Source: Vibrio sp. STUT-A11 (GTDB lineage: Bacteria > Pseudomonadota > Gammaproteobacteria > Enterobacterales > Vibrionaceae). Taken from it: DNA of 64,000 nt. The translations under genes were made by a program, and so were the position numbers. This document shows positions 51,426-58,856 of this stretch, piece by piece. The stretch's first letter is position 1. The number at the start of each line of letters is the position of its first letter. The notes under the pieces were generated by a model that saw only the letters and a program-made list of their open reading frames with translations, had not been told where the DNA came from and did not search any database. The DNA lies in assembly GCF_026000435.1 (NCBI RefSeq), contig NZ_AP026764.1, positions 744,001-808,000 on the forward strand, written 5' to 3'.

Positions 51426-51512
51426 TTGAACATTTCACCAAACGACCTACTGATATACCTAGGAATAATTCATACCTCTATTCTGATTATCAACGAGCTA
51501 TCAAAGCTTTAG
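51426..51512 (+). CDS. Possible 28-residue membrane peptide
   Basis: A TTG frame preceded by ATAGGAGC at about nine bases encodes a hydrophobic peptide (MNISPNDLLIYLGIIHTSIL and eight more). It lies between the last tail gene and the operon terminator. It could be real and small, or chance. Confidence 0.3.
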   Translation: MNISPNDLLIYLGIIHTSILIINELSKL

Positions 51513-51539
51513 CTTCCAGCCCATAACAATTATCAAAGT

Positions 51540-51560
51540 AAGCGCCTATTTAGGGCGCTT
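51540..51560 (+). terminator. Late operon terminator
   Basis: Stem AAGCGCC/GGCGCTT with a 7-base loop, followed by TTCTTTT. It closes the rightward tail operon. Confidence 0.8.
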
Positions 51561-52065
51561 TTCTTTTACCTCGAACATCTGCAGCAATTACGCGCCCGAT
51601 GCGGCTAAACCACAAATAGGAGCATCCAGTGACGGAAGGCGACCGATAGGTGACGGAATCCGCACTCCTCCTCCCCACCTGCGACGTTTTCGATCTGGTT
51701 TTTTCGCAATTTTGATTTAGTGAAAATCTACTGGGTTAAGATAGACGTAGAACACGCTCTAAAGCCTTTTGCTGTCTGGGCTTCGAGAGACACGGAAATC
51801 CGCTGAAAAGGGCTTATATTGTGTCTGATAGAATTTCAACAATTGCGCTTTTTTTCGATGAACTGAAAAAATGATGATCAGAAAAGATCTTGGTTTGAAT
51901 TGTAACCGATTGAATTATATGGGGTGTTGTGATTTTTTTCAGGTTTTTGAAGATCTGGTGTGTAGAATGAAAGATCTAACTTATTTGTGGTGAAGCCAGA
52001 TGGAATAAGGCCTAAAGGGGATCTTCAGGCCTTTTCAAAAATTTCAATTATTACATTTAAATAAA
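51561..52065. other. Noncoding region right of the tail operon
   Basis: About 500 bp with no supported gene. It contains a stem AAGGCCT/AGGCCTT (52007-52013 and 52027-52033) just beyond the stop of the leftward unknown gene, probably its terminator. The rest is AT-rich with no pattern I can name. Confidence 0.5.
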
Positions 52066-53433
52066 CTAACTCAGAACTTTGCTTAGTTCTGTCATCCAAT
52101 TGAAAATTATATTTCCACTAACGCCGTACATCGAATTTTTCAGTAGTTCTGACAATTGGCTGTAGGTGTTGGGTGACTCTTTTTGAATTACCTCAAGAGC
52201 TTCTTTAGAAGCTTGTTCATCCTTATCACTAACACCGTTATCCAACAAGCTTTGGATCTGGCCAAGTGCATCGGCAAGCTTTTGATTACCAGAAGATTGG
52301 TCAACAAGGGATTGTATAGTGTTGTCGAAGCAGTTCAGTTGGGCTAGTGTGATTTTTTCTTCTTTGTCTATCTGTTTTCCAATAAGAACTTGAGAACCAT
52401 GTGTGAGTTGCATTTGATTACTCAAACACTGGCGCAGGAATTCGACTTCATTTCGAGTGGCTACTACATCATTTTTGTAACGTTCATCAGCTAACATCAG
52501 TAGTTCTTTCTTATGCTCGAGCTGAGTTTCAATCATAGTAAGTTGCATTTTGAGCTCACTAATTTGAATTTTGTTGTCGAGTAACTCTTCAGGTTCCTTC
52601 TCTCGAATAACAACTTGTGTATAGGTATCCAATGCTTCTTCAACGATTTCTTGATTACCATCAGGAGTGTCAATGATCATCCGAACAAGACAACCATCTT
52701 GTTCAATCCGAACCTTTGCATCTATATCAGGGTATTTTTGCTTAAGAATTTCACCGAAATACGACAAAATCCCAACACCTGCTTGATAGTTTTCAGGAGT
52801 GAACTCCAGTACTCGTTCGAAAGTGGGTGTTTCAGAGTTACTCTTCAACTCAATAACTTCTATTGATGAGTCTTCTTCAGATACAGTAAATATCACCATA
52901 GGTTTTTTGTGATACAGAGGAAGAACTTTACTCTCAATGTAGTGAATGAGTGTTTGACTGTTATATTCTGGATTGGTTTCTCTCTGATATAGAGGGATAT
53001 GAAGCCATTGAGGAACCGCGTCTAATACTATAAGTAGATTGATGTCGCATTCGTCATAGTTCTGATCTCTTACTGTCTCAACGAGGCACCAACGGTCAAC
53101 GTGCTTTTCCAGAGCTGGTCCCGAGCCAAATGAAAAGGCTAGAGAAATTCCATATTTTAACAAAGGAATATCAGGTACTAGTGCTGTTTTTCTGTCTTTG
53201 TTCGCTTGATACCAACCAGAACGGCGAGTTGCAACTCTTAGTTGTCTGCTTACTGTCGTACTTCTTATGTTTTCCCGATTAACTGAGCTAGAATTACTGC
53301 TTTTATTTTGCAACTCACTTAAGGAATAGTAGGAGACTTTGTCGAGCAATTGCTTTATTTCATCAATTGCTCCAGTTTTATTCCGTAACAACTCCCAACC
53401 ACCATGAAAGCTAATCGCCTTATTTATATACAT
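52066..53433 (-). CDS. Unknown 455-residue accessory protein near attR
   Basis: A leftward gene starting at ATG 53433 (an in-frame TTG lies 10 codons upstream). The N-terminal 150 residues (INKAISFHGGWELLRNKTGA, INLLIVLDAVPQWLHI-like strand, GISLAFSFGSGPALEKHVDR) recall BglII-type restriction nucleases, but only loosely by eye. A middle domain is followed by a long coiled coil (about 280-370) and a helical C terminus. No transmembrane segment is present. AT-rich and antisense to the late genes, it sits where P2 carries tin/old-type phage-exclusion genes. A defence role is inference. Confidence 0.5.
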   Translation of the reverse strand: MYINKAISFHGGWELLRNKTGAIDEIKQLLDKVSYYSLSELQNKSSNSSSVNRENIRSTTVSRQLRVATRRSGWYQANKDRKTALVPDIPLLKYGISLAFSFGSGPALEKHVDRWCLVETVRDQNYDECDINLLIVLDAVPQWLHIPLYQRETNPEYNSQTLIHYIESKVLPLYHKKPMVIFTVSEEDSSIEVIELKSNSETPTFERVLEFTPENYQAGVGILSYFGEILKQKYPDIDAKVRIEQDGCLVRMIIDTPDGNQEIVEEALDTYTQVVIREKEPEELLDNKIQISELKMQLTMIETQLEHKKELLMLADERYKNDVVATRNEVEFLRQCLSNQMQLTHGSQVLIGKQIDKEEKITLAQLNCFDNTIQSLVDQSSGNQKLADALGQIQSLLDNGVSDKDEQASKEALEVIQKESPNTYSQLSELLKNSMYGVSGNIIFNWMTELSKVLS

Positions 53434-53482
53434 TCCCGTTTCCCGAACTTGCCACACAGTCAATGCACACCAATATAACCCA

Positions 53483-53511
53483 TTGACACAAAACGGGCTA
53501 TGACCTACGCT
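53483..53511 (+). promoter_or_regulatory. Candidate promoter of the C4/KilA-N transcript
   Basis: TTGACA (53483-53488) with TACGCT 17 bp later (53506-53511), about 30 bp before the first antisense target copy. The -10 is weak, so the call rests mainly on position. Confidence 0.4.
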
Positions 53512-53540
53512 ACAAACTCACTGGCAAAATCCAGTGATGG

Positions 53541-53740
53541 GATTGGTACCCCGAATTATTCACAAAGGCACATAAGTGCCAGCGTTTTGCTGGTTTTTTT
53601 TATGTGTGGCTTCAGCACATCTGAACATAGACGTTTCGCGTAGAAACCGTACTATCTGAATTATGGTGGGCTGGGCGGGGCAGCTTCGGCTGGCCGGTTC
53701 CTTTGTGACGGTAGTACCAACCCTGTTCAGTTCACCACCC
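53541..53740 (+). ncRNA. C4-antisense-RNA-like leader
   Basis: The leader has the pattern of the C4 RNA region of phages P1, P7 and P4. Segments TCCTTTGTGA (53699-53708), GTACCAA (53714-53720) and TCACCAC (53732-53738) are complementary to TCACAAAGGA (53774-53783, the KilA-N ribosome site), TTGGTAC (53746-53752) and GTGGTGA (53759-53765). A second target copy (GATTGGTACC 53541, TTCACAAAGGC 53559) lies upstream. A terminator, CCAGC/GCTGG plus eight Ts (53579-53601), separates it from the C4 part. Processed C4 would mask the KilA-N start. Confidence 0.7.
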
Positions 53741-53790
53741 ATTGATTGGTACCTTTGAGTGGTGATTTAAAAATCACAAAGGAGGCTATC

Positions 53791-54516
53791 ATGTCTAATC
53801 TAACTATTCTTTCAAACGATGTTCGCTCGTTCGACGGTTTGTATTCATTAAATGATTTACATAAAGCAAGCGGTGGCAAGCAAACACATAAGCCTGTTCA
53901 TTTCCTAAAGAACAAACAAACCCAAGAATTAGTTGATGAGATTGAGCAAAGTAAGAATTCTTACTTTGCAGTTAAGACAAAGCGTGGTGGGGCAAATGCT
54001 GGAACTTGGGTATGCAAAGAACTGGTTTACTCATATGCCATGTGGATTAGCCCTAAATTTCACCTCCAAGTAATTCGCGCGTTTGACCAAATCGTATTTC
54101 AGCAAGACCAAGAACCTCAGCTACTCGATTACAAGCCAGACCGTAACATCCCAATCAACGATCTAATCTACGAAATCGCGCAACTACGTGGCGTTAGCAC
54201 TGAACAGGTTCGTATCCATTATAGCAACGTGTTTAATTCTCAAAACTGGACAAAAGAAAACGAGTTAATTGCAGCTGCCGCACGAACAGTGCTCCGTAGA
54301 GATATGCAGGCAGAATTGGAAAACACATCTCCAGACATGCGTCATTTACTGGCAATGGCAAAGCTCAAAGGTTTACGTTTGGTTAATGAGTCAGACTATC
54401 AAAGCTTCCAAGCCAGATTAGAAATGCAACAGCAAGAACTTGAAAAACTGATTGATGAGATGATGCGAGTGAGCAGAAACCACCGCTCGTTAAGTGGCCA
54501 TAGTTTGTGGGGCTAA
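53791..54516 (+). CDS. KilA-N domain protein, probable antirepressor
   Basis: A 241-residue protein from ATG 53791 (GGAGG before it). The KilA-N domain covers about 1-105 (RSFDGLYSLNDLHKASGGKQ, then GTWVCKELVYSYAMWISPKF and a FDQIVF end), followed by a helical C terminus. KilA-N proteins act as antirepressors or in host take-over. The C4-like RNA in front of it mirrors control of ant in P1/P7. CI lacks a self-cleavage motif, so this protein may be the inducer. Confidence 0.88.
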   Translation: MSNLTILSNDVRSFDGLYSLNDLHKASGGKQTHKPVHFLKNKQTQELVDEIEQSKNSYFAVKTKRGGANAGTWVCKELVYSYAMWISPKFHLQVIRAFDQIVFQQDQEPQLLDYKPDRNIPINDLIYEIAQLRGVSTEQVRIHYSNVFNSQNWTKENELIAAAARTVLRRDMQAELENTSPDMRHLLAMAKLKGLRLVNESDYQSFQARLEMQQQELEKLIDEMMRVSRNHRSLSGHSLWG

Positions 54517-54536
54517 CTGACAGTACCCATAAAACA

Positions 54537-54568
54537 AAAGTGGCGACATAAATTTATGTCGCCACTTT
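54537..54568. terminator. Perfect 32-bp palindrome acting as terminator at the right end
   Basis: AAAGTGGCGACATAAA is followed directly by its exact complement TTTATGTCGCCACTTT. On the minus strand it is followed by TTGTTTTATG, so it can terminate leftward transcripts from lpp. On the plus strand it follows the KilA-N gene. Confidence 0.75.
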
Positions 54569-54569
54569 A

Positions 54570-54579
54570 TCGCCATTTA
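54570..54579. other. Candidate integrase arm-type site (right)
   Basis: TCGCCATTTA, identical to 17851-17860 near attL. The palindrome next to it contains the related TCGCCACTTT. Confidence 0.45.
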
Positions 54580-54634
54580 AACCGCATCAAATATTTAAGT
54601 ATTTGATAAATAATGGTTTATTATACTTATTCGT

Positions 54635-54648
54635 CTTACTTAGTGTAA
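54635..54648. other. attR core inside the lpp 3' end
   Basis: CTTACTTAGTGTAA, the second copy of the 14-bp core. On the minus strand it encodes the last Lpp residues Y-T-K, the stop codon and one extra base, so lpp stays intact after integration. Confidence 0.85.
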
Positions 54649-54884
54649 GATTGAGCGATGTTGTCGATACGCTCATTTGCACGTGCTGCTTCTTCTTGTG
54701 CAGACATTGCAGCGTCTTTAGACATGCGAACGTCAGATTTAAGAGATTGTACATCTTGGTTTAGCATACTAACCTGGTTGCTTAGCTCGTCTAGTTTAGT
54801 AGCTGTTGCTGCATCATCAGAAGAAGCACAACCTGCTAGTAAAAGTACTGAAGTTGCTGCAGCTGCGATCAACGTTTTGTTCAT
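54636..54884 (-). CDS. lpp: Braun-type lipoprotein Lpp
   Basis: An 82-residue precursor with a lipoprotein signal (lipobox LLAGC, Cys19) and a heptad-repeat helix (LDELSNQVSMLNQDVQSLKS), ending in QSYTK with a C-terminal lysine. Lpp trimers link outer membrane and peptidoglycan through that lysine, which L,D-transpeptidases attach to meso-diaminopimelate. The prophage att core covers the codons for the last three residues. A ribosome site (AAGGAG) lies before the ATG on the minus strand. Confidence 0.93.
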   Translation of the reverse strand: MNKTLIAAAATSVLLLAGCASSDDAATATKLDELSNQVSMLNQDVQSLKSDVRMSKDAAMSAQEEAARANERIDNIAQSYTK

Positions 54885-54906
54885 ATAAGAACTCCTTGCT
54901 TATAGT

Positions 54907-55250
54907 TAAAGTCTCGCTCCACAGTTTTTATTAGAGGCGAGGTTAAAAGTGGAAACATTGTATCAGTACATGATGTAGCAAAAGTCAAAAAAATCCAAGA
55001 ATTTCATGGAGTACCTGACGTTAACTTTTACCTGAGCCTAACAAAAAGCAATAGTCAACCTTTCATTGGCTCCCACAACAGTCCATTTAGCAGGTATTTT
55101 TGCCACCTTCCTGATATCAATAATTTAGACGATATTGACGCAAATGAAAGCTTCTATCCGCAAATAAACGCAATATGCATGGATCAGTCCGAAAAATCTG
55201 CGCTATCAATATCACAGCCATGTATTGATGCACTTAAGTTTAGGGCATAG
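54907..55250 (+). pseudogene. Open frame without a start codon, possible gene remnant
   Basis: A frame open for about 114 codons (after TAG near 54904 to TAG 55248-55250) runs through the region between lpp and the helicase. It encodes coding-like sequence (VAKVKKIQEFHGVPDVNFYL, ending QPCIDALKFRA). The first ATG is at 55179, so no full gene can begin here; its left part overlaps the lpp promoter region. It may be a decayed gene or chance. The remaining 55251-55440 holds the helicase promoter region. Confidence 0.3.
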
Positions 55251-55440
55251 TTCGCTGCTGTGCAGCTTTAACTTAATTGAGCCTAAAAAGTACCTTTATC
55301 TTATCTTCAATAATTAGTTTGTGTGATCTCTATCTATACTCCTATGATTTGCGGTATTATAGCGGGCTTTTATTTTTTGCTACGTTAGAGCGGAATGACA
55401 TTACACAGCGCTCATATTGACTGATTTATTGGAGAATACT

Positions 55441-56772
55441 TTGCAATTTAAAGATCTAGGCCTAGACAACCGATTGTTGAAGAACCTAAAACACTACGAT
55501 TTCAAAAAAGCGACTGAGATCCAACAGCAAGCAATTCCTGTTGCGATTGCAGGCAAGGATCTATTGGCATCTTCGAAAACGGGTTCGGGCAAGACTTTGG
55601 CGTTTGTATTGCCGATGCTTCACAAGTCACTTAAGACAAAATCGTTTTCTGCGAAAGATCCTCGAGCGGTCATTCTGGCGCCAACGCGTGAATTGGCCAA
55701 ACAAGTCTATGGTGAACTGCGCTCGATGCTGGTCGGTTTGTCTTACGAAGCAACTTTGATTCTTGGCGGCGAAAACTTTAACGATCAAGTCAAAGCATTA
55801 CGTCGTTACCCTAAATTCATCGTGGCAACACCAGGACGTTTAGCGGACCATCTGGAGCACCGCTCTCTATTTCTTGACGGACTAGAAACTCTGGTTCTGG
55901 ATGAAGCTGACCGTATGTTGGATTTGGGCTTCGCACCTGAGCTTCGTCGTATTCACAACGCTGCTAAACACCGCCGTCGTCAGACGTTGATGTTCTCGGC
56001 AACGCTCGATCACGCGGAAGTGAATAGTATTGCCTCTGAGATGCTGAATGCGCCAAAACGCATTTCTATCGGTGTTTCTAACGAAGAGCACAAAGATATC
56101 ACGCAGAAATTCTACTTGTGTGATCACCTTGATCATAAAGAAGCGATTCTAGATCGCGTTCTGGCTGAAGCTGAATACCGTCAGGTGATTATCTTTACCG
56201 CAACACGAGACGATACTGAGCGTTTGACCGCGAAGCTGAACGAGAAAAAACTCAAGGCAGTAGCTCTGAGCGGTAACTTAAACCAGACTCAACGTAATAC
56301 CATCATGAGTCAGTTTGAGCGCGCGGTGTTTAAGATTCTTGTCACCACCGACGTCGCCTCTCGTGGGTTGGATATCGCGACAGTGACGCACGTTATTAAC
56401 TTTGATATGCCGAAGCATACGGAAGAGTACGTTCACCGTGTTGGCCGTACTGGTCGTGCGGGTAATAAAGGTGACGCGATTTCTCTTGTTGGTCCAAAAG
56501 ACTGGGATAGCTTTAAACGTGTTGAAGCATACCTGCAGCAAGATCTGTCGTTCTCCGTTTTCGAAGACTTAAAAGGCAAGTTCAAAGGTCTGAAGCCACG
56601 CAAGCCGGATATGCGTAATAAGAAAGGCGAGCCGAAAAAAGCACGTCCTCAAGCTAAGAAAGTTGCGAAGAAGCCAGTTAAGCGAGACAAGACCTTCTAC
56701 AAAACTGTGTCTGTTGGTGATGATGTTTTCATCCCTAAAAAGAAGCCAGCAGAACCGAAAGCAGAAGATTAA
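55441..56772 (+). CDS. DEAD-box ATP-dependent RNA helicase
   Basis: A 443-residue helicase from TTG 55441 (GGAG six bases before; a longer TTG start at 55417 lacks a site). All motifs are present: Q motif with TEIQQQAIPVAIAGKDL, ASSKTGSGKT, PTRELA, TPGRLADHL, DEAD, SAT, then VTTDVASRGLDI and HRVGRTGRAG. The C-terminal tail is Lys/Arg-rich (about 370-440), typical of SrmB/RhlE-type ribosome-assembly helicases. The exact subgroup is not certain. Confidence 0.92.
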   Translation: MQFKDLGLDNRLLKNLKHYDFKKATEIQQQAIPVAIAGKDLLASSKTGSGKTLAFVLPMLHKSLKTKSFSAKDPRAVILAPTRELAKQVYGELRSMLVGLSYEATLILGGENFNDQVKALRRYPKFIVATPGRLADHLEHRSLFLDGLETLVLDEADRMLDLGFAPELRRIHNAAKHRRRQTLMFSATLDHAEVNSIASEMLNAPKRISIGVSNEEHKDITQKFYLCDHLDHKEAILDRVLAEAEYRQVIIFTATRDDTERLTAKLNEKKLKAVALSGNLNQTQRNTIMSQFERAVFKILVTTDVASRGLDIATVTHVINFDMPKHTEEYVHRVGRTGRAGNKGDAISLVGPKDWDSFKRVEAYLQQDLSFSVFEDLKGKFKGLKPRKPDMRNKKGEPKKARPQAKKVAKKPVKRDKTFYKTVSVGDDVFIPKKKPAEPKAED

Positions 56773-56803
56773 TTTCTAGAATAGTTACCCTGTTTTAACC
56801 AAG

Positions 56804-56836
56804 AAAAAAGCTCCGCAAAAATCGCGGAGCTTTTTT
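56804..56836. terminator. Bidirectional terminator between helicase and MCP genes
   Basis: A perfect 13-bp stem, AAAAAAGCTCCGC/GCGGAGCTTTTTT, with a 7-base loop lies between convergent genes. Confidence 0.93.
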
Positions 56837-56863
56837 ATATTACGAATTTGAAAGCACAAGTGA

Positions 56864-58507
56864 CTAAATCTGGAATTGCTTCAGTTCCTGCTGCTGTTTT
56901 TCTGCCAAGCCAGACAGTTCTTGCGCGGCAGCTGCTGATTGAGTAATGCCTGTAACGTTCTCGCTGACCAGCTGATAGATGTTTGACAAGTTATTGTTGA
57001 TGTCTGTAGTGACCTGCTTTTGCTCTTCTGAGGCTGTGGCTACCTGGGTATTCATGGCATTCAAATCAGAAATAGACTGACTGATATTATTGAGTGAAAG
57101 GCTGACTTGTTCTGCGATGGCTTGGTTGTCTTTCAACATAGCCAGGCTAGAGTGCATGCTTTCATTTGCTGTCCCTGATTGTTGCTGAAGCTCCTCAATG
57201 ATGACCTGGATTTCTTTGGTGGATTCTTGAGTTCTGGCCGCGAGCATACGCACTTCATCTGCCACAACAGCAAAGCCACGACCACTTTCACCTGCGCGAG
57301 CCGCTTCTATTGCTGCGTTGAGAGCCAGCAAATTCGTTTGCTCAGAAATGCCTTCAATAACGTCAATGACACGGCCAATTTGCTCAGATTGTTCTTTTAA
57401 TGAAGTGACAACCACTGCGGCTGCATTAAGCTGCTCGGCCATTTTCGCGCTTGCTCGAGTACTCTCTTCGAACATGTTTAAGCTTTCTGTTGCGATCTGT
57501 CTAGCCTCTGTCGAAGCGCCGTCTGCGAGTTGAGCATTATTGGAAACTTCTGTCGCTGCAGACTCCATTTGATTGATCGCAGAAGCCACTTGTTCGACTT
57601 CCTGCTTTTCTTGATCGGAATTGGCACTGCTCTGGGTCATGACCGTTGCAAGCTCGGTGGAAGCAGAAGCGACATCTTCGCTGATACGAACCAGTGAGCC
57701 TACGGTGCTACGCAGCTGAACGATAGTCTGGTTCACATCATGAGAAAGTTGGGATACTTCGTTTTTTCCGATTTCTTCAGCGGTAACTAACAGGTTTCCT
57801 TTCGCGACCTCACGCATGGTGTTTTGCAAGTTACGAATTGGAGTCACAATATAGTTGGCTAAGATCCAACTAATCAAGGATGCGGCTAACAGAATAATTG
57901 CAATGGATATTGCACTGTGAGCCAAGGTGTCAGAATGCACCTTTCCGTTGGCTTGGACGTCGCTCATTACAGTCTGATTCAGCTTTTCAGACAGGGTATC
58001 AATAGCGGTAATCATTTCCTCGCCCGCGACTCGATAATTTTCCATGGCAATTTCGAATTTTTGATCAAAGCTAGCTGTGGTGGTTTGACTTGCGTGCTTT
58101 TGAGCAAGTAATGGCGTCATGGTGATACGTGTGAAATCAACATAATGGTTCATTGCTTCTCGCATGGCGGTGACTTCTGACTGAACTCCAGGCAGATCAT
58201 TAATGGAATCTAAGAATTCACGGCTTTCTGTTTGTCTTTGCGATAACTCTTGATTTAACGATTGCACATCCTCGGCTTGAAAAAGGCTGTAAATGGCTTT
58301 AATGCGCATCGCATAGGTATTATCGACAATGGCGCTCAGTTCATCTTTATGAACGATAAGACTTTGAGTGGATACTGAAACCTTATTAAATGCTTGATCT
58401 AACTTATTTATTCCGACAGTGAGTCCTATAACAAGTAAAATAACAGTAAACAAAACAGGCAAAAAGACCTGTAATTTAATAGATAGCGTGCTTAAAAATT
58501 GACGCAT
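56864..58507 (-). CDS. Methyl-accepting chemotaxis protein
   Basis: A 547-residue MCP. It has a transmembrane helix at about 11-33, a four-helix-bundle periplasmic sensor domain (about 35-190), a second transmembrane helix (about 195-215), HAMP (about 216-268) and a cytoplasmic signalling domain with hairpin tip EQTNLLALNAAIEAARAGE and GRGFAVVADEVRMLA. ATG 58507 with GAGGG six bases before it is preferred over TTG 58519. The ligand is unknown. It signals to CheA/CheW. Confidence 0.95.
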   Translation of the reverse strand: MRQFLSTLSIKLQVFLPVLFTVILLVIGLTVGINKLDQAFNKVSVSTQSLIVHKDELSAIVDNTYAMRIKAIYSLFQAEDVQSLNQELSQRQTESREFLDSINDLPGVQSEVTAMREAMNHYVDFTRITMTPLLAQKHASQTTTASFDQKFEIAMENYRVAGEEMITAIDTLSEKLNQTVMSDVQANGKVHSDTLAHSAISIAIILLAASLISWILANYIVTPIRNLQNTMREVAKGNLLVTAEEIGKNEVSQLSHDVNQTIVQLRSTVGSLVRISEDVASASTELATVMTQSSANSDQEKQEVEQVASAINQMESAATEVSNNAQLADGASTEARQIATESLNMFEESTRASAKMAEQLNAAAVVVTSLKEQSEQIGRVIDVIEGISEQTNLLALNAAIEAARAGESGRGFAVVADEVRMLAARTQESTKEIQVIIEELQQQSGTANESMHSSLAMLKDNQAIAEQVSLSLNNISQSISDLNAMNTQVATASEEQKQVTTDINNNLSNIYQLVSENVTGITQSAAAAQELSGLAEKQQQELKQFQI

Positions 58508-58746
58508 GATTACCCTCAAACTGAATGAATTATTATGTGTTTTATTCTAGATTTGAATTCTAATCAATCTCTTTTTTAAATCAATAGGTTAGAGTTATAT
58601 CCTTATGGTCTGTAGTTATAAAAAACGTTTAAATTTTAATTGGCTATGCAAGTTGTAAGGGAAATGTAAGTAAGTGGTAAAAATGAATAGAGAGGAAATG
58701 TGTAAGCGTCAGATTAATCGGTCAATTTCCATGCTGGATAGGTAAT

Positions 58747-58797
58747 GTGTCATAGAGGCTTCAACTAAGTGAAACACAACTGTCACATTCGAGTTCT
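58747..58797 (+). promoter_or_regulatory. Pho-box-like sites upstream of pstS
   Basis: GTGTCAT-AGAG-GCTTCAA (58747-58764) and CTGTCAC-ATTC-GAGTTCT (58780-58797) resemble the PhoB box (two CTGTCAT-like heptamers with a 4-bp gap). They start 33 bp apart, three PhoB repeat units. Induction by phosphate limitation is inferred. Confidence 0.6.
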
Positions 58798-58827
58798 AAA
58801 GTGAGCACCGTTCAAGTGAAACACAAC
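58767..58827 (+). repeat. 14-bp direct repeat in the pstS leader
   Basis: AAGTGAAACACAAC occurs at 58767-58780 and 58814-58827. The first copy partly overlaps the second Pho-box-like site; the other lies 30 bp before the pstS start. The role is unknown. Confidence 0.75.
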
Positions 58828-58856
58828 GGCAATAAAGCCACTTTAAGGAAATTGTG

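Larger units (their letters stand above)
17711..54648. mobile_element. P2/K139-like prophage, about 36.9 kb
   Basis: A complete-looking temperate myovirus-type prophage bounded by the 14-bp repeat CTTACTTAGTGTAA at 17711-17724 and 54635-54648. It holds integrase, CI, Cox, CII, HUH replicase, Ogr, portal, both terminase subunits, scaffold, capsid, head and tail completion, contractile sheath and tube, tape measure, baseplate and tailspike genes in P2-type order. I see no disrupted structural gene. Accessory genes lie at four places: int-cI, around the replicase, next to ogr, and before attR. Confidence 0.93.
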
